This document shows positions 60,001-64,000 of a DNA stretch of 64,000 bases, one piece after another (the first letter of the stretch is position 1; every line of letters begins with the position of its first letter). Under the pieces are notes generated by a model. The model worked only from the letters and a program-made list of their open reading frames with translations. It ran no database searches and was not told the origin of the DNA. The translations under genes were made by a program, and so were the position numbers. The stretch is from Tupaia tana (Eukaryota > Chordata > Mammalia > Scandentia > Tupaiidae), in assembly GCA_026018925.1 (NCBI GenBank), contig JAKSZU010000016.1, forward strand, positions 34,591,377 through 34,655,376, in the 5' to 3' direction.

Positions 60001-62862
60001 CGCTTGCGCTCGCCAGAAAGACAGAAACTAAGAAATCACACCCCAGGAGGGATGGTCACACTGCAATCCCTTCTCCTCTTGGGATCTTGGGCAAGCACGC
60101 ACTCGCGTCCTGCGTGAGATTAAGCCACCGGGTCCGGGACTCGAACTGCAGTCAAATACATGGGAGTACAGCAACACAGGCATTGCGCCAACTGCTGGTC
60201 CCTCAAATTCAAATAATTTTTAAAAAATAATTATTTACTGGGGGCCAGTGATGACGCAGCAGTTATGTCACTGGACTCTCACATGGCCAAACAGAGTTTG
60301 AGTCCCAGACCCAGTGACTTGAAAATCATGACGGGAGTGTGTATGTGCATTCGTAAGATCCTAGAAGAGAATGGAGAAGGAACTGTAGCATGGCCAACTT
60401 TCCTGGGGGGGTGGTGGTGGTGATTTTTTTTTCTTTTTTTGGAGAGGCTTTTGCTTTAGGGCGTGTGCGCTCGCCAGACAGACAGAGAGAAAGAGAGACA
60501 GAAAGTGAGAAATCAACCCCCAGGGGGGATGGCCAAGCCTCAATCCCTTCTCCTCCATTCTCCTCTCAGGATCTTGGGCATGCACGCACATGCGCCCAGC
60601 GTGAGTTTTTAGGCCATCAGGTCCGGGACGCAAACCGCAGTCGACTACGTGGGAGTCCAACAACATAGCCATTACGCTATGGTCCCATGATTTCTTACTT
60701 ACTTACTTTCTTACTTTCCTTTTCTTACTTACTTACTTTCCTTACTTTCTTACTTACTTACTTTCTTTCTTTCCCTCTGTCTCTTCCCCCCCCCTCCAGC
60801 GAGCATACGTTGCCCTAAGACAAAAACCTCTTAAAAAAAAAAGAATTATGTATTTAACTTTATTTACTATTATTAGTATTTTAATTTGCTACAGAGCAGA
60901 TGTGTTCACCAGAGAGAGAGACAGGAAAAGTAAGAAAAGAAGCTACCAGATCCAGGACTCGAACTATGCTCAGCCATGTGGGAGTCCAGCACCTTGACCA
61001 CCACGCCACCTATTGGCCCCTCAATTCAAAATATTACAGATTGGGTTGACAATGTGTTTTCAGCTCAGAAGTCTAGTAATAATGGCTTAACTCTGCCAAC
61101 GTAACATAAGAGTAGCCAGAGCCGATGTGGAATGACTATCTCCTCCACCAGCACGCTGACTTTTTCTCTAAGATGTCACATAGCAAGCACACAGTTCCCT
61201 ATGTGTTAAGATAAAATGCACTAAACATAATTTGAAATTATTCTAAATCAAAGCCATTTGGCATGTTGTACTGTGTTTACAGTAACAATGAAACCAGTTC
61301 CAAGACTTTTCCAAACTCCTCTATATGCTGTTTTAGTAAGCCTGTCAAAGGACCCAGGTGATCATTTAAAAACTGATAAATACACATGGTTAGAAAGGAT
61401 TAGAAACTCTACCCACTGTTTTAGTTGTGGAGGTCCCCTCCTGTTTACAGGTATTCAGGCTATGAGCCATCATCTTTTGCTATTAACGGTGTACCTGATT
61501 TTAGATCTTCCTCTTCTATCTCCATTTCTTAGAAAATGGCAAAGAAGCCTGGTAACTATCTTTCTTAGAATAGAATGTAACTATGACAGTTTCAAACAGT
61601 TTTACAAGTGGAATATATGATTTCGGTGGGCAAGCTTTTGCGATACCTTAGTTTTTCCTCTTTATTACTTTTTAGCTGTTACCTAGACCAGTAGTTCTCA
61701 AGTTTTAGCATGCATACCAACCCCGGAAGGGAAATGCTGGTTGTGTTAACAAACTCCTGATGCTGCCAAGCTGTAGTCCACACACATCAGATAGAAACAG
61801 GGTTCAAGGGACCAGCAGGTGGCATAATAGTTACATTGCTGGACTCCCACATAGCCAACCATGGTTCAAGTCCCGGACCTGGTGGCTTAAACCTCATGCC
61901 AGGCACATGCGCATGCATGCCCAAAATCCTGAGAGGAGAATGGAGAAAAAGGAATTGCAGTGTGGTCATCCCTCCTGGGGAAGGGTGATTTCTCAGTTTC
62001 TGTCTCTCTCGGTCTCTCCGGTGAGTGCACGAGTCCTATAGCCAAAATCTCTCTCTAATAAATAAACAAAAAATCAAACTCTTATAAGAAACAGAGTTCA
62101 AATCCAACAGTTATTATAATAATCCACAAAAATAATACTTACCTCTTTTTCTTTTCTGAGGAAACTGTCCTTCAATTAACTTCAGAGTTGTTGGAGAGTC
62201 CAAGCCATTGTCTGCTACAGGAACAGTTTTCTTGGAAAAGGGGCGGCACAAGTTTACCCTTTTACTCTGCACAATGGGTGGCATGCTGGCCTTTCTCTTA
62301 GGCTGTACTCTCAGATTTGATGCTGGACTCAGTGGAACCATAGCTCTCTTCTTTACTTTCAACATTTCCTTAGAATTATTTTCTGTTTCAGTGTTTTTTC
62401 TTACTCCTACTTCTGAGTCAAGAAATTCAGGTTCTGAAGTTGTAACTAAAGAAAATCCAGTATCACAAATTCCATCTGAAATACAGGAAGACTGACGACG
62501 CTCTGCTAACAAATCCAAAGCAGTTGATACTTCCAAAGTGTATCCACTAGGATTTGAAAAATAAGACTTCAATTGAGTTAAAGATTCTAAAGGACACTTT
62601 TCAGCTGGAGGAAACATGTCAAAGCCACTGGACAATTTCCCAAAAAATGAAGCCTCTTTAATTTCATCCTGAGGAGTAGCAGTCAATAAAGGACTTCTGT
62701 CCACCTTGTATAGTTCTTGGAAACTCTGCTTTACTAATGTGTTTGGACAGGATCCATCTTCAGAAAGTAGTTTCTTTGCTTCTACCAGAGCACCATTAAG
62801 AGCAGGTAAAATAGGTATCACCTTCAATGAGATAGCATCTTCACCTTTTGAATCTTTCACTC
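28750..62862 (-). CDS. TASOR2: TASOR2 (FAM208B), 3' eleven coding exons (gene span, partial)
   Basis: Eleven exons on the - strand join in frame at GT-AG sites and code for about 2,230 residues ending in FRSSYW. TASOR2 is a paralogue of TASOR, the scaffold of the HUSH silencing complex; its own role is less well defined and it is expected in the nucleus. Family marks include [20 protein letters not shown] near the start of the visible part, [20 protein letters not shown] in the middle, [15 protein letters not shown] and [15 protein letters not shown], and a C-terminal PIN-like fold ([20 protein letters not shown]). Order from 5' to 3': conserved block, basic linker, central domain, a very long S/T/E-rich exon, then the PIN-like exons. 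The N-terminal pseudo-PARP-type region expected for this family is not in the window. The neighbour GDI2 and the convergent layout fit the human locus. Gene identity is inferred from recalled family sequence. Confidence 0.9.
29102..29216 (-). CDS. TASOR2: TASOR2 exon J (C-terminus)
   Basis: 115 nt, phase 1 in and 2 out, acceptor TCTTTAATAG, donor GTAAGA. It encodes [20 protein letters not shown] then [17 protein letters not shown] plus two bases (TG) of the last codon. Confidence 0.88.
29275..29422 (-). mobile_element. S-type SINE
   Basis: TTATTTTGACCAGAGAGACA to CCACCTGCTAGTCACC; it lies about 60 nt from exon J. Confidence 0.85.
29578..29705 (+). mobile_element. S-type SINE
   Basis: GGGGTCAGCAGGTGGCATAG to CTTCGGGTCAAATTAAAT. 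Confidence 0.85.
29709..29970 (+). mobile_element. L-type SINE
   Basis: GGAACCAGCAGTTGGCGTAA to CCTATAGCAAAAACCTC, then (AAAT)n. It directly follows an S copy. Confidence 0.88.
30020..30268 (+). mobile_element. L-type SINE with head deletion
   Basis: GGGACCAGCAGTTAACGGAC: about 20 bases spanning the A box are missing, so it could not be transcribed by Pol III as it stands. Confidence 0.87.
30606..30787 (-). CDS. TASOR2: TASOR2 exon I (C-terminal domain)
   Basis: 182 nt, phase 2 in and 1 out. The acceptor CTTCCCACAG sits directly before AG, so two acceptors two bases apart are possible; only the first keeps frame. It encodes [20 protein letters not shown] and ends [18 protein letters not shown]. 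Confidence 0.9.
31047..31250 (+). mobile_element. L-type SINE, shortened
   Basis: GGGCCTAGCAGACAGCGCAC to CCCTATAGCAAAAATCTC; the centre is shortened. Confidence 0.82.
31251..31729. other. TASOR2 intron, nothing recognised
   Basis: About 480 bases with small T-rich patches; no feature identified. Confidence 0.5.
31730..31895 (-). mobile_element. S-type SINE
   Basis: TTTAATTTGACCAGAGAGGG to CCACCTACTGGCTTC. Confidence 0.85.
32163..32402 (-). mobile_element. L-type SINE
   Basis: GAGAGATTTTTTCCATAGGT to CACCACCTGCTGGTCCC; the next element starts at its end. Confidence 0.85.
32403..32685 (-). mobile_element. tRNA-7SL chimeric SINE with two 7SL-like units (old)
   Basis: On the - strand: a tRNA-like part with GGCCTGGGCTTAACCCC, then GGTGGCATGTACCTGCAATC and CCCAGCAATTTAAGAGGG (Alu-like), then a second 7SL-like unit with GGGCATGCACCTGGAGTCCT. 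More complete than the copy at 4831-5069. Confidence 0.7.
32716..32991 (+). mobile_element. Young L-type SINE with clear TSD
   Basis: GGGAACCAGCAGTTAGCGTA to ATAGCGAAAACCTCTC plus A tail; perfect 12-bp duplication GATAAGGAATAT at 32704-32715 and 32992-33003. Confidence 0.95.
33085..33245 (+). repeat. MIR element
   Basis: ACTTATTTGACCTTGGTCAA in the order of the MIR core, ending in GCACCTAATAGTGCCTGGAA. Confidence 0.6.
33297..33480 (+). mobile_element. S-type SINE
   Basis: GGCCTGCAGGTGGCATGGTG to GGGCAAATTAAAATAAATAA. Confidence 0.86.
33490..33700 (+). mobile_element. S-type SINE with replaced anticodon region and (CT)n
   Basis: GGGGTGGCATGGTGGTTAAG is followed by about 50 unrelated G-rich bases (33522-33563) where the anticodon segment should be, then CACGGTTTGAGTGCTGGACC and a (CT)n run (33591-33627). 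Confidence 0.8.
33701..33880 (-). mobile_element. L-type SINE, 3' truncated
   Basis: AGCACTCCCCAGGGATGATG to CTCAACTACCATG; the A tail side is missing. Confidence 0.74.
34178..34283 (-). CDS. TASOR2: TASOR2 exon H (C-terminal domain)
   Basis: 106 nt, phase 1 in and 2 out, acceptor TGTCCTCTAG, donor GTAAGA. It encodes [20 protein letters not shown] then [15 protein letters not shown]. The Trp-x-Trp with basic helix is a family-like feature. Confidence 0.9.
34640..34880 (+). mobile_element. L-type SINE, GATCCC subfamily
   Basis: GGTGGTTAAGGCAGCTGGAT to AGTGCACGTGCTTTCTAACA. Confidence 0.8.
35312..35465 (-). CDS. TASOR2: TASOR2 exon G (PIN-like domain)
   Basis: 154 nt, phase 0 in and 1 out, acceptor GTTTAACAG, donor GTTGGT. 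It encodes [20 protein letters not shown] then [20 protein letters not shown]. This is the most recognisable part of the TASOR C-terminal domain. Confidence 0.9.
35668..35895 (+). mobile_element. L-type SINE, GATCCC-like subfamily
   Basis: GGCTAGGTGATGGCATGGTG to GTGCACATGTCCAAAAG and A tail. Confidence 0.8.
35896..36514. other. TASOR2 intron, nothing recognised
   Basis: About 620 bases without a feature I can name. Confidence 0.5.
36515..36640 (-). CDS. TASOR2: TASOR2 exon F (PIN-like domain)
   Basis: 126 nt, phase 0 at both ends, acceptor AATCTTGCAG, donor GTACGT. It encodes [20 protein letters not shown] then [20 protein letters not shown]. The hydrophobic strand LLVIIRN fits a PIN-like fold. 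Confidence 0.9.
36685..36830 (+). mobile_element. S-type SINE
   Basis: GAGGCCAGCAGGTGGCATGA to TCTAGTCAAACTGGAAAATA; 45 nt upstream of exon F on the transcript. Confidence 0.84.
36853..37128 (-). mobile_element. L-type SINE (sense with TASOR2)
   Basis: GAGGTTTTTGCTATAGGGTG to CTAACTGCTGGTCC; palindrome CACCCCCCGGGGGGATGG. Confidence 0.9.
37175..37395 (+). mobile_element. Old SINE of another family
   Basis: GACAGAGCAGTAAAGTTCTA, a decayed tRNA-like start, then a body with GACTGTAGTGTGATCAAACC; family not recognised. Confidence 0.5.
37396..37894. other. TASOR2 intron, nothing recognised
   Basis: About 500 AT-rich bases with no recognisable feature. Confidence 0.5.
37895..38043 (-). mobile_element. 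S-type SINE
   Basis: TTTAATTTGACCAGAGAGAG to CCACCTGCCAGTCC. Confidence 0.85.
38044..38702. other. TASOR2 intron, nothing recognised
   Basis: About 660 bases with no feature identified. Confidence 0.5.
38703..38945 (+). mobile_element. L-type SINE with (GGT)n
   Basis: GAGGCCAGCACATGGCACAG to GCCCTATAGCAAACAAAA. The palindrome region has grown into a GGT repeat (38862-38884). Confidence 0.85.
38946..39577. other. TASOR2 intron next to the giant exon
   Basis: About 630 AT-rich bases just downstream of the exon E donor; no repeat or gene seen. Confidence 0.5.
39578..43309 (-). CDS. TASOR2: TASOR2 giant exon E (1,244 codons)
   Basis: 3,732 nt open in one frame, phase 0 at both ends, acceptor TATCATTTCAG, donor GTAAAG. 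It starts [20 protein letters not shown] and ends KSFFVRTK. About the first 900 codons are rich in Ser, Thr, Glu and Pro with few hydrophobic runs, so probably disordered; they contain a repeated motif (LEPVTL at about 42913 and LQPVTL at about 42088). The last 300 codons hold conserved TASOR-like blocks ([50 protein letters not shown]) leading into the C-terminal domain. No frameshift or premature stop was seen. A single very long exon is typical of TASOR-family genes as I recall them. Confidence 0.94.
43474..43740 (-). mobile_element. Chimeric L/S SINE
   Basis: Tail and centre are L-type (TTTGCCATAAGGTGCATGCG to GGGCATGCACACACAC). The sequence then switches to the S-type linker and head (GAGAAAGCAAGCCGCCAAGT to CCTGCTGGTCCC). 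Confidence 0.82.
43741..44120. other. TASOR2 intron, nothing recognised
   Basis: About 380 bases with no feature identified. Confidence 0.5.
44138..44398 (+). mobile_element. Young L-type SINE with 17-bp TSD
   Basis: GGACCAGCAGTTAGCGTAAT to CCCTATAGCAAAAATACC, then C and A runs. Flanks are perfect copies of AAAATCAATGCCTACCC (44121-44137 and 44398-44414). Confidence 0.95.
44465..44712 (-). mobile_element. Older L-type SINE
   Basis: CTGTTTATCTGGGTGCATGC to CTACAGGGCTGGCC. Confidence 0.76.
44789..44945 (+). mobile_element. S-type SINE
   Basis: GGAACCAGCAGATAGTGTGG to AAGTTAAAAATAATAATAG and A tail. Confidence 0.83.
45137..45377 (+). mobile_element. Young L-type SINE, first of a serial pair
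   Basis: GGGAACCAGCAGTTAGCGCA to TATAGTGAAAACCTCTCC. About 20 bases of the centre (GTGCGTGCCCAAGATCC) are deleted. Target copies AATTTAAGGCT flank it. Confidence 0.93.
45391..45675 (+). mobile_element. L-type SINE, second of a serial pair
   Basis: GTGGGACCAGCAGTTAGCAT to CCTATAGCAAAAACCTCTC, then (CCAA)n/A tail. It is flanked by AATTTAAGGCTAAG (45378 and 45676). Confidence 0.92.
45690..45900 (+). mobile_element. Old SINE of another family
   Basis: GGCTACAGGGTACCACTCTA to TCTCACTTTCTGTCTCCCTC; weakly like 57303-57510. Confidence 0.5.
46104..46352 (-). mobile_element. Young L-type SINE with 14-bp TSD
   Basis: GAGAGATTTTTTTGCTATAG to GCTAACTGCTGGTT; perfect CCCAATACATACTG at 46090-46103 and 46353-46366. 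Confidence 0.94.
46595..46700 (-). mobile_element. M-type SINE, truncated head
   Basis: TAATTTGCCATTAGGCACAT joined to AAGCAAGCTGCTAGGTCTGG; breaks off at TTGAACTGTAGTCA. Confidence 0.78.
46740..46980 (+). mobile_element. L-type SINE, GATCCC subfamily
   Basis: GGGCCAGCTGGTGGCAAAAT to GCCCTATAGCAAAACTT. Confidence 0.83.
47302..47731 (-). CDS. TASOR2: TASOR2 exon D, central domain continued
   Basis: 430 nt, phase 2 in and 0 out. It begins [20 protein letters not shown] and [20 protein letters not shown], which continues the folded domain, then becomes Ser-rich. The donor chosen is GAG|GTAGGT because the next exon starts in phase 0. A second GTAAAG four bases on would break the frame. Confidence 0.9.
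47735..48256. other. TASOR2 intron, nothing recognised
   Basis: About 520 bases upstream of exon D on the transcript; no repeat seen. Confidence 0.5.
48257..48425 (+). mobile_element. S-type SINE
   Basis: GGGGCCAGAAGGTGGCATGA to CTCTCTGGTCACATGAAGAT, then (AAAT)n. Confidence 0.85.
48437..48690 (+). mobile_element. L-type SINE
   Basis: GGGACCAGCAGATGGCATAG to GTGCAGTAAGACATAAACC; its A tail runs into a purine tract. Confidence 0.86.
48682..48796. repeat. Purine tract (GA)n/(GGGA)n with G-quadruplex motif
   Basis: Almost pure A/G: a GA repeat (about 48701-48728), then at least eight G runs of three or more in 48734-48780 with one-base spacers. Confidence 0.93.
48912..49165 (+). mobile_element. 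L-type SINE
   Basis: AGGGACCAGCAGATAGCTTA to TAGCCTGTAGTAAAAATTTC. Confidence 0.87.
49325..49662 (-). repeat. MIR interrupted by a MER5-like element
   Basis: CTATTACTAATTCCATATTT on one side and AACTTTCCAGGAGTCATACG with CAAACCTAGGTTAGTCTAT on the other are reversed MIR segments in the right order, split by 49409-49549. Confidence 0.6.
49409..49549 (-). mobile_element. MER5-like hAT DNA transposon remnant
   Basis: GGTATCACCTGTAAATTTGC, GAAATGTAGGCTCTTAGGTC and the end AGATTGAGAAGCACTG match the MER5A pattern in reverse. Non-autonomous, no coding sequence. Confidence 0.65.
49692..49970 (+). mobile_element. Young L-type SINE
   Basis: GGGAACCAGCAGTTAGCGTA to GCCCTATAGTGAAAATCTC, then (AAAAC)n. 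Confidence 0.92.
49980..50332. other. TASOR2 intron next to exon C
   Basis: About 350 bases with no feature identified. Confidence 0.5.
50333..51212 (-). CDS. TASOR2: TASOR2 exon C, start of central conserved domain
   Basis: 880 nt, phase 1 in and 2 out, donor GTAAGT, acceptor TTATATTGAAG. The first two thirds are Ser-rich ([20 protein letters not shown]). The last part, from [20 protein letters not shown] to [13 protein letters not shown], reads as folded sequence and continues across the junction into the next exon ([14 protein letters not shown]). Confidence 0.92.
51216..52384. other. TASOR2 intron upstream of exon C, nothing recognised
   Basis: About 1.17 kb without a single SINE, the longest such intronic stretch in the window. 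I see no ORF, RNA or ancient repeat in it. Confidence 0.55.
52385..52556 (-). mobile_element. M-type SINE
   Basis: TAAAACTTGCTATAGAGAAT joined to GAAAGCAGGCTGCCAGGGCC; end CAATTGGTGGTCC. Confidence 0.76.
52565..52790 (-). mobile_element. S-type SINE
   Basis: TTAATTTGACCAGAGAGGGG to CCACTTGCCTGCCCCC; extended GA-rich linker. Confidence 0.86.
52791..52955 (-). mobile_element. S-type SINE
   Basis: TTTAATGTGACCAGAGACAG to CATAACAGCTGCTATTCTC; third of three head-to-tail copies. Confidence 0.84.
53066..53330 (+). mobile_element. L-type SINE with internal A26 tract
   Basis: GGGGCCAGCAACTGGCATAA to TGTTTAGCAAAAATAAATA. An A run (53144-53169) sits between head and centre, exactly as in the copy at 14903. 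Confidence 0.83.
53333..53490 (+). mobile_element. M-type SINE
   Basis: GCTAGCAGGTGGCATGATGG to GAACACATATGCTCTATAGC; L-type 3' end without the L centre. Confidence 0.82.
53496..53755 (+). mobile_element. L-type SINE with (CT)n
   Basis: GGGACAGCAGATGGTGGAGC to GTCCTGTAGCAAAAATCTC; the head is shortened across the B box. Confidence 0.84.
53758..54045 (+). mobile_element. L-type SINE
   Basis: GGGCCAGCGGATGGTGTAGA to CATACCCTAAGGCAAAAACC, followed by a GA-rich microsatellite (53983-54018). Confidence 0.83.
54200..54380 (-). mobile_element. S-type SINE
   Basis: TTTTAATTTGACCAAAGCAG to CCACCTGCTGGCCTCC. Confidence 0.86.
54381..55188. other. TASOR2 intron, nothing recognised
   Basis: About 800 bases with an A18 run at 54605-54622 and no other feature I can name. 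Confidence 0.5.
55189..55345 (+). mobile_element. S-type SINE
   Basis: AGGGGACAGCAGGTGGCGTG to TTTCTAGTTGAATTAAAAAA. Confidence 0.86.
55580..55755 (+). mobile_element. S-type SINE
   Basis: GGGGCTGGTAGGTAGCGTGA to TGTGGTCAAATTAAAAAATG. Confidence 0.86.
55775..56174. other. TASOR2 intron, nothing recognised
   Basis: About 400 bases next to exon B with no feature identified. Confidence 0.5.
56175..56417 (-). CDS. TASOR2: TASOR2 exon B, lysine-rich linker
   Basis: 243 nt, phase 1 in and 1 out, acceptor TTACATAAG, donor GTAAGA. Its 80 or so codons are dominated by Lys, Arg, Ala, Gln and Pro (for example [20 protein letters not shown]), with repeated (S/K)P(V/Q)K motifs. It is probably disordered and may bind nucleic acid or act in nuclear import (inference). 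The acceptor is pyrimidine-poor next to the AG. Confidence 0.88.
56732..56990 (+). mobile_element. L-type SINE
   Basis: GGGGACCAGCAGATGGTGTA to GTCTTAGAGCAAAAATCTC; centre CATCCCCACTGGGGGGGGGG. Confidence 0.87.
57303..57510 (+). mobile_element. Old SINE of another family
   Basis: CAGCCCAGCAAAGCTGGTAC to GTGTTATCTTTCTCTTTC; weakly like 45690-45900. Confidence 0.45.
57650..57902 (-). mobile_element. Older L-type SINE
   Basis: AAGGATTTTGCTATACAGTG to GCCACTTGCTGGCCCC. Confidence 0.82.
57968..58210 (+). mobile_element. L-type SINE
   Basis: TGACCAGCAGATGGTGTAGC to ACACAGGCAAAGACCTC. Confidence 0.84.
58268..58530 (+). mobile_element. Young L-type SINE
   Basis: GGTGGGACCAGCAGTTAGCG to CGCGCCCTATAGCAAAAACC. 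Confidence 0.92.
58650..58890 (+). mobile_element. Older L-type SINE, GATCCC subfamily
   Basis: CGGGCCAGCCTGTGGGCCTG to ACACATGCCCCCTGGCC. Confidence 0.76.
58900..59600. other. TASOR2 intron, nothing recognised
   Basis: About 700 bases with no SINE or other recognisable feature. Confidence 0.5.
59605..59850 (+). mobile_element. S-type SINE with 78-bp internal tandem duplication
   Basis: The segment from ACCACAGTTCAAGT to CTCTGGTCAAAT occurs at 59653-59730 and again at 59731-59808 with two or so differences, so this copy has two B boxes. Confidence 0.88.
59965..60205 (-). mobile_element. L-type SINE
   Basis: TTTTGAGAGGTTTCTGCTAT to CCAACTGCTGGTCCC; CpGs partly kept. Confidence 0.9.
60243..60845 (+). 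mobile_element. L-type SINE split by a young reverse copy
   Basis: The head and centre are 60243-60425, ending CCTGGGGGGGTGG and GGTGATTT. The CT-rich part and end resume at 60687 with ATGATTTCTTACTTACTTAC and reach CCTAAGACAAAAACCTC; a (CTTA)n run lies at 60690-60770. Confidence 0.82.
60426..60686 (-). mobile_element. Young L-type SINE nested in reverse
   Basis: GGAGAGGCTTTTGCTTTAGG to CATTACGCTATGGTCCC; palindrome CAACCCCCAGGGGGGATGG. Confidence 0.91.
60846..61020 (-). mobile_element. M-type SINE
   Basis: TTTAATTTGCTACAGAGCAG joined to AAAAGAAGCTACCAGATCCA; end CCACCTATTGGCCCC. Confidence 0.8.
61021..61680. other. TASOR2 intron, nothing recognised
   Basis: About 660 bases. An open + frame of 120 codons occurs at 61258-61620 but shows no family resemblance. 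Confidence 0.5.
61684..61795 (+). mobile_element. MER5-like hAT DNA transposon remnant
   Basis: ACCAGTAGTTCTCAAGTTTT followed by AGCATGCATACCAACCCC matches the start of MER5A. Non-autonomous. Confidence 0.6.
61808..62070 (+). mobile_element. L-type SINE
   Basis: GGGACCAGCAGGTGGCATAA to GTCCTATAGCCAAAATCTC; 75 nt from the exon A donor. Confidence 0.88.
62143..62862 (-). CDS. TASOR2: TASOR2 exon A (most 5' exon in the window)
   Basis: 720 nt, phase 1 in and 1 out; the acceptor has a long T-rich tract ending CTTTTAG and the donor is GTAAGT. The 239 codons contain the family block [20 protein letters not shown] followed by [14 protein letters not shown]. Basic clusters PKRKASMP and QKRKR look like nuclear localisation signals (inference). 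Confidence 0.93.
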
Positions 62863-63240
62863 CTAAAAGAAAAAAAAAAAAAAAGAAAAAGTCTATGTGT
62901 GTGTGTATATAAATACATATATATTTACAGACACACACATGTCATTTCATTTTTTTAAAACATGAAGGAAAAAATGCTCTAGATTTCAAAATTATAGGAT
63001 GACTAAAGATGTTACAATGTTTCAGACAGATATGAAAAGTTTATTTCACACGAATGGCTGGTTAGAAAAAGTAAGCTACATCCTGCTTCCTGTTCCATCT
63101 CACTTAAGAGCTTAGAGCTCAGTTGTCCTGCATAGCAGTAGCACTGGTCTCTACTTTTTAATTATTTTCTGCTTTAAAAATATATCTTATTTTGTCTATA
63201 ATTTATATAACTCATTTCAAATTCTTTTTTTAAACATCTA
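62863..63240. other. TASOR2 intron upstream of exon A
   Basis: A T-rich acceptor tract (A run on +, about 62869-62889) and a small (TG/TA)n patch at 62894-62937, then no recognised feature. Confidence 0.55.
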
Positions 63241-63455
63241 TTAATTTCTTCCGTGTGTGTGTGTGAGAGAAGAAACAAAAAGAGAAAGAGCCACCCTCAA
63301 CAGGGTCCTTATGCCATGTTCAAGCCCCAGACAGCCCAGATGATGGGAAAGGGCACACATTCTGGCATGCAAGGGAGACCCACGGACAGGACCCTGGGCC
63401 TTCCCACGTGGATTCTTTTGTGATACGGCTGTGCCACTGCCTAGTCCTCTCACTC
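63241..63455 (-). mobile_element. Old SINE of another family
   Basis: (GT)n, GAAACAAAAAGAGAAAGAGC, CTGGGCCTTCCCACGTGGAT and CTGTGCCACTGCCTAGTCC; tRNA-like end but not L or S. Confidence 0.5.
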
Positions 63456-63785
63456 ATAATTTTGTTTTACAAGTTACAATGCAAATAAGAAAACTGAGAA
63501 AAAGTAAAAGCTGTAAATAACCCCCAAATCTCACTGGAAGGACACGTTTTCTAACAAACAAACTAAAAATTGTTTCAAAAAACTTTAAAAATTAAGTAAC
63601 TAAACTGCGTGGTCTGCGGTTTCACTTTCTCTCCTTGACTCATTCTTTTGCTGCAATGTTAATTTTCCAGCAAATTAATCACTAAAAAACAAAAAACAAA
63701 CAAAAACAGTGTGAGGAGAAAAAAGGTCAGGTCCCTATGAACTAGGTAATAAAATCCTAGAAAATTTTAGAGTTATCAATACTGT
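63456..63785. other. TASOR2 intron, nothing recognised
   Basis: About 330 bases with no feature identified. Confidence 0.5.
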
Positions 63786-63789
63786 ATTT

Positions 63790-63970
63790 TTAATTTTTTT
63801 AAAAGAATTATCTATTTTTTTAATTCATCATCATTATTTTTTAATTTGACCAGAGAGAATGAGCGGATGTTCACGAGCATGAGAAAGCAAGCCACCGGGT
63901 CTAGGATTCAAACCACGGTCATCCATGTTGGAATCCAGTGCTTCAACCACCACACCATTTTCTGGCCCTG
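63790..63970 (-). mobile_element. S-type SINE
   Basis: TTTTAATTTGACCAGAGAGA to CACCATTTTCTGGCCC, near the window end. Confidence 0.85.
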
Positions 63971-64000
63971 GTTATCAATAATATAAAACCACAGATAACG

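Noticed and set aside
61258..61620. 120-codon + strand open frame in a TASOR2 intron
   Set aside because: No recognisable domain, no splice or promoter context, and the composition looks like random intronic DNA.
62863..64000. A further TASOR2 coding exon upstream of exon A
   Set aside because: I searched the - strand for an open, spliceable segment ending in phase 1 and saw only short frames, an old SINE and an S-type SINE.

Overview
The window is nuclear DNA of a placental mammal. It shows split genes with GT-AG introns, short exons in long introns, L1, MIR, MER5-like and possible MaLR-type remnants, and a very dense load of tRNA-derived SINEs. It holds parts of two convergent (tail-to-tail) genes. 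This matches the GDI2-TASOR2 neighbourhood that I recall from human 10p15.

Region 1 (1-26.4 kb, + strand) is GDI2, the Rab GDP-dissociation inhibitor beta. Exons 2 to 11 of 11 are present, with intact reading frame and splice sites. They encode residues 16-445; exon 1 (about 15 codons) lies before base 1. A canonical AATAAA ends the transcript near 26.37 kb. Region 2 (26.4-28.1 kb) is the short interval between the two 3' ends, with SINE pieces and a run of 24 C. Region 3 (28.1-64 kb, - strand) is the 3' part of TASOR2 (FAM208B), a TASOR/HUSH-related protein. Eleven exons code for about 2,230 residues, including one 3,732-bp exon; the 5' exons lie beyond base 64000.

Most of the rest is a lineage-specific set of SINEs. 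I use three names. L is about 240-260 bp: a tRNA-like head starting near GGGACCAGCAGTTAGCG with A and B boxes, a GC-rich centre with a CCCCCC/GGGGGG palindrome, a CT-rich part, then CGCGCCCTATAGCGAAAACC and an A tail. S is about 130-180 bp: a similar head (GGCCAGCAGGTGGCATGGTG), a CT-rich part, then GGTCAAATTAAAATAAATAAA. M is the L layout without the centre. Young L copies keep many CpGs and clear target-site duplications; older ones are CpG-decayed. SINE limits below are approximate (about +/-10 bp). Copies run mostly antisense to the host gene, so their dominant orientation flips where the two genes meet.

Species: there are no Alu, B1, SINEC, ERE or VES elements. Two old chimeric elements join a tRNA-like part to 7SL (Alu-like) sequence, which points to Euarchontoglires other than primates and typical rodents. 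A colugo (Dermoptera, CYN-type SINEs) or a relative is my best guess, at low confidence. No new multi-gene system was found. The most interesting material is the modular SINE set with its serial, nested and chimeric insertions, the tRNA-7SL chimeras, and the repeated motif in the giant TASOR2 exon.
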